Source: Prosapia bicincta
Lineage: Eukaryota > Arthropoda > Insecta > Hemiptera > Cercopidae
Assembly: GCA_036971475.1 (NCBI GenBank)
Contig: JBAIZL010000006.1
Span: 94,583,265 to 94,647,264, forward strand
Reading direction: 5' to 3'
Length of the DNA stretch: 64,000 nucleotides
Position 1 is the stretch's first letter. Each line of letters begins with the position of its first letter. This document shows positions 61,698-64,000 of this stretch, in pieces. The notes below the pieces were generated by a model, which had not been told where the DNA came from, searched no databases, and saw only the letters and a list, made by a program, of their open reading frames with translations. Both the position numbers and the translations under genes were made by a program.

Positions 61698-61771
61698 AAT
61701 ATATATATATATATATATCTTTCTCTCTCTATCTATCTGTCTACTTATCTATCTTTCTATTTATCTATCTA

Positions 61772-61831
<60 letters not shown>
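61698..61831. repeat. (AT)n and (CTAT)n microsatellites
   Basis: AT run, TCTATCTATCTGTCTACTTA-type tetranucleotide repeat, second AT run. Confidence 0.95.
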
Positions 61832-61836
<5 letters not shown>

Positions 61837-62550
61837 ATACCATTTATCTTGTTGGTAAACATGAAGTCAGTACTTTTTCATCTGTCGTACAGCATTATAT
61901 ATCTCTTATACCAGTTATAAAATGTGCGTTTGTTAATCAGGATTTGTAGATACAGTACTGAAACTCTTGGAAGCCCATAAAAACAAACCATAAGCTGTAT
62001 AAATTTCTGTAAAGAAATTCAGAGTATTTCACATCTGCTTTTGAATTGCTGAATTAATTAGGGCAGCATATTTGCGTCCCGCTTCGCTGTCTCTCTAAGA
62101 CGACATAAAGTTTAAACGCCTCGCAACTGAGTTAACAAACTAAAATGGAGAGAGAGATAAATTTAAACTTTATTTAATGCAGTTAATTTTCCAAGTGATA
62201 TAACAAAGTGCTTCCTGCATTTTTCCTACTATAAGGAATAGAATGCATATTTACCTTTAATATTTAGGAAGAAAATATTTCTTTTTCAATTAATTATTTA
62301 TTAAATATTTTTGAAACGTCTCTGCGATATTTATAGATATTTTATGATTGTAATAAATCTGTTTGTAATTTTTACTTGAGAACTCGTGAAAGAAGTATAG
62401 TTTAAATAATATACCGTTTGAATATCAAGTTAATTCAACTAGTGTTAACTAAACTTCTTTAACTCTATACTCAACAAGCTAGCTATTTATTCAATTAATT
62501 TTATAATTTGTTTGTATATTTCTAAGTAGATTTTGTCTTGTATGTTTTAG
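61832..62550. other. No gene seen
   Basis: AT-rich sequence ending in TTTTGTCTTGTATGTTTTAG, an acceptor-like tract for the candidate exon that follows. Confidence 0.5.
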
Positions 62551-62593
62551 GTAGACACCTTCAGATGGCGCCAATGCGTAAGAGATATACAAG
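62551..62593 (+). CDS. Candidate short internal exon, unidentified
   Basis: 43 bases between TATGTTTTAG and GTAGGT. Two frames are open: VDTFRWRQCVRDIQ, and RHLQMAPMRKRYT, the latter in phase with the FPETL frame of 2499-2554 if the two were spliced directly. Too short to identify; splice-like signals of this quality arise by chance in AT-rich DNA. Confidence 0.22.
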
Positions 62594-63476
62594 GTAGGTC
62601 TAGTATTGTATGTTTAATTCTTGCTTCAAATGTTAGCATTTCCTTGTATTGGAGAGAGTTTTGCCGCATACGTTTACCCATAGTATGTCTTTACCTGCGT
62701 TGAAATATCTGAGAGCAATCGTGAATATTATTGTGAGTGACTAGTCAATGACTCATCCCTAATCTGATTCATCAGATGCAGTCATATTCTAAATAAAATA
62801 ACTAAGTTATTCTTGTCTTCTTACAGCGATGATCTAAACAATTTTTTTGTTCCAGAATCATTGCCCCGGTCAAATACAAACATATTTTATTAGGACCAAG
62901 CTATATATTATAATATTTTGAGGAATTTAAACAGTATTTTAATCCTTTATAATAAGTAGCTGCTATTTCGTTAATGGAGTTGGTTGGGAACATTATGTTG
63001 TGTATAAAATATGAGTAATAATTTAAATAAACTTGCAATTCATAACATATAACAACGTAAAACTATCTTCATATCTTATAAGGTATTTGTGGTGTTTTAT
63101 AAAATGAATAAAGTATAAAATTTTTTAAAATAAGAATATAAAAACTAATTTATTGCTGGAGGCTTAGAAAAAGATAAAATTAGTTTATTTACTTTTACAA
63201 ATTTAAAAACGTTTTATTAACAAAAACTTGATCGTACATTCTACGAGCAAGAAAAAGCTGATCGATAGATTCTTGCATTATAAATAAACTTAAATCGACA
63301 GGTTAATTTACATTAAAGTATTGAAAATGTTATAAATCTCTTGAAAATAAACAAAAATATATTATATTTTAAAAATAAACTATATTAAACAATATCAAAA
63401 GTTGAGTGGTACAATATATTACTATAAAAATACTGACAAAACTCCTGTCACAAAACAATCAAAAATAATTAATAAG
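62594..63476. other. No gene seen
   Basis: AT-rich sequence, no recognised repeat or domain. Confidence 0.5.
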
Positions 63477-63490
63477 TTATCCAAGAATAA

Positions 63491-63528
63491 ACCCTTATGT
63501 ACATTTCTACCATGTATGTCATCATCAG
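63491..63528 (-). ncRNA. Hammerhead-like motif (P13 left), helix I lost
   Basis: Minus strand: CTGATGA, T, GACATACATGGTA, GAA, ATGTACAT, A, AGGGT. Core and the four-pair loopless helix III are intact, but the bases before CTGATGA (CTAT) no longer pair with AGGGT. Confidence 0.5.
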
Positions 63529-63642
63529 ATAGATCCATTACAAAATTCGATCTAGAATATAATAATTTACAAGACTTACTAATTTACAAAGGTCAGTCTG
63601 GCTTGTAAATTATTGTATTTAGGTTTGTAATTTTGTAATAGG

Positions 63643-63687
63643 ACCCTCTGATGATAATGACATGATCATCGAAATGTGCATAAGGGT
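63643..63687 (+). ncRNA. Hammerhead ribozyme-like motif (P13 right)
   Basis: ACCCT 63643-63647 pairs with AGGGT 63683-63687, five Watson-Crick pairs. CTGATGA 63648-63654, T, ATGA/TCAT helix II, GAA 63671-63673, ATGTGCAT 63674-63681 (one G-U in the loopless helix III), A17 at 63682. Core complete. Confidence 0.68.
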
Positions 63688-63704
63688 TTAATTTTAAGTA
63701 ACTT

Positions 63705-64000
63705 GTAGTAATAATTTTTTTTAATTATATTTTTATGATATTGATGTTTTGCCAATATTTTTATTTTAACCCTTAACTAACACCATGTTAAAACATTACT
63801 TAACAAACACCATACGTCTGACAGACACCATTATGTATTTTGGAATTAGTAATCATTAAACACTTTTAAAAACATATTTTAATGACATAATCTTAATATA
63901 TTAGTGCATTTTACAAAGTGATGCTTAAAATCGATCAAAAATAATTTAATATTACTAACGAAAAAATTTTCTTTACCGGAAAATTGTTTTTCTTTAAAAT
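63705..64000. other. No gene seen
   Basis: AT-rich to the window end. Confidence 0.5.

Larger units (their letters stand above)
61472..61700. mobile_element. P12: palindromic element with paired hammerhead motifs
   Basis: Arms 61494-61592 and 61599-61697 differ at only two positions that I can find over 99 bp, one a C-to-T change at a CpG. Left of the arm the sequence AATACGTTTTCTTGTTTAAT is shared with P7. AAGCTT class. AT microsatellites flank both sides. Confidence 0.8.
63477..63704. mobile_element. P13: palindromic element with paired hammerhead motifs
   Basis: AAACCCTTATGTACATTTC at the left and GAAATGTGCATAAGGGTTT at the right, with CCATTACAAAATTC and GTAATTTTGTAATAGG nearer the centre, define diverged arms of about 80-95 bp around a ~50-bp spacer. 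ATGTACAT class. The 68-codon frame across it is a by-product. Confidence 0.72.

Overview
This is a eukaryotic, AT-rich, repeat-dominated window. Very long dinucleotide microsatellites, minisatellites, TA-flanked MITEs, Penelope-type retroelement remnants and frequent AGGCCT words point to an invertebrate, most likely an arthropod such as an insect with a large genome; the species cannot be fixed from sequence alone. I find no complete protein-coding gene. Nearly every long open frame is a side effect of a tandem repeat. Three short stretches bounded by splice-like signals (2499-2554, 11827-11971, 62551-62593) are the only candidates for host exons, all weak, so the window may be intronic or intergenic.

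The main content is a crowd of about 18 loci, in at least six sequence families, that carry the fingerprint of a type I hammerhead ribozyme. Each has a CTGANGA box, a helix II hairpin one nucleotide later, then GAA, a short self-complementary word forming a (nearly) loopless helix III, one cleavage-site nucleotide, and a 3-5 bp helix I closing with the bases just before CTGANGA. Most loci are long inverted repeats (P1-P14 in the text) with two such motifs back to back: the left motif on the minus strand, the right on the plus strand. At 56809-57261 the same divergent arrangement encloses a broken, 5'-truncated Penelope-like GIY-YIG endonuclease reading frame. This ties the palindromes to Penelope-like elements (PLEs), a group known to carry hammerhead motifs in its terminal repeats. 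The reading offered here is that the palindromes are internally deleted PLE derivatives with inverted ribozyme-bearing ends.

Layout: 1-5.9 kb microsatellites, a 22-bp minisatellite, palindromes P1 and P2, a candidate exon and a GC-richer island; 8.6-9.7 kb a 45-bp array of 25 apparently identical units; 10.1-11.7 kb a ~116-bp array; 13-16 kb palindromes P3 and P4; 16.4-20.2 kb copies of a CAGCTG-bearing dispersed repeat (R family), a perfect (GT)302 run and palindrome P5 with a 14-bp target-site duplication; 21.5-22.9 kb 54-bp and 70-bp arrays; 23.9 kb a solo hammerhead; 25.8-27 kb a ~317-bp array; 30.4-31.7 kb an ~82-bp array; 34.6-38.1 kb a 31-bp minisatellite of about 113 units; 39-45 kb palindromes P6-P8 inside an (AT)n/unit ladder with a recent duplication; 45-60 kb MITEs, R copies, single-arm hammerhead loci, palindromes P9, P14, P10 and P11 and the PLE remnant; 61-64 kb P12, P13 and low-complexity DNA.

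Nested relationships give an order of events: palindromes sit inside the microsatellite portion of R copies, a MITE sits inside P11, and a duplicated block sits inside the loop of P8.
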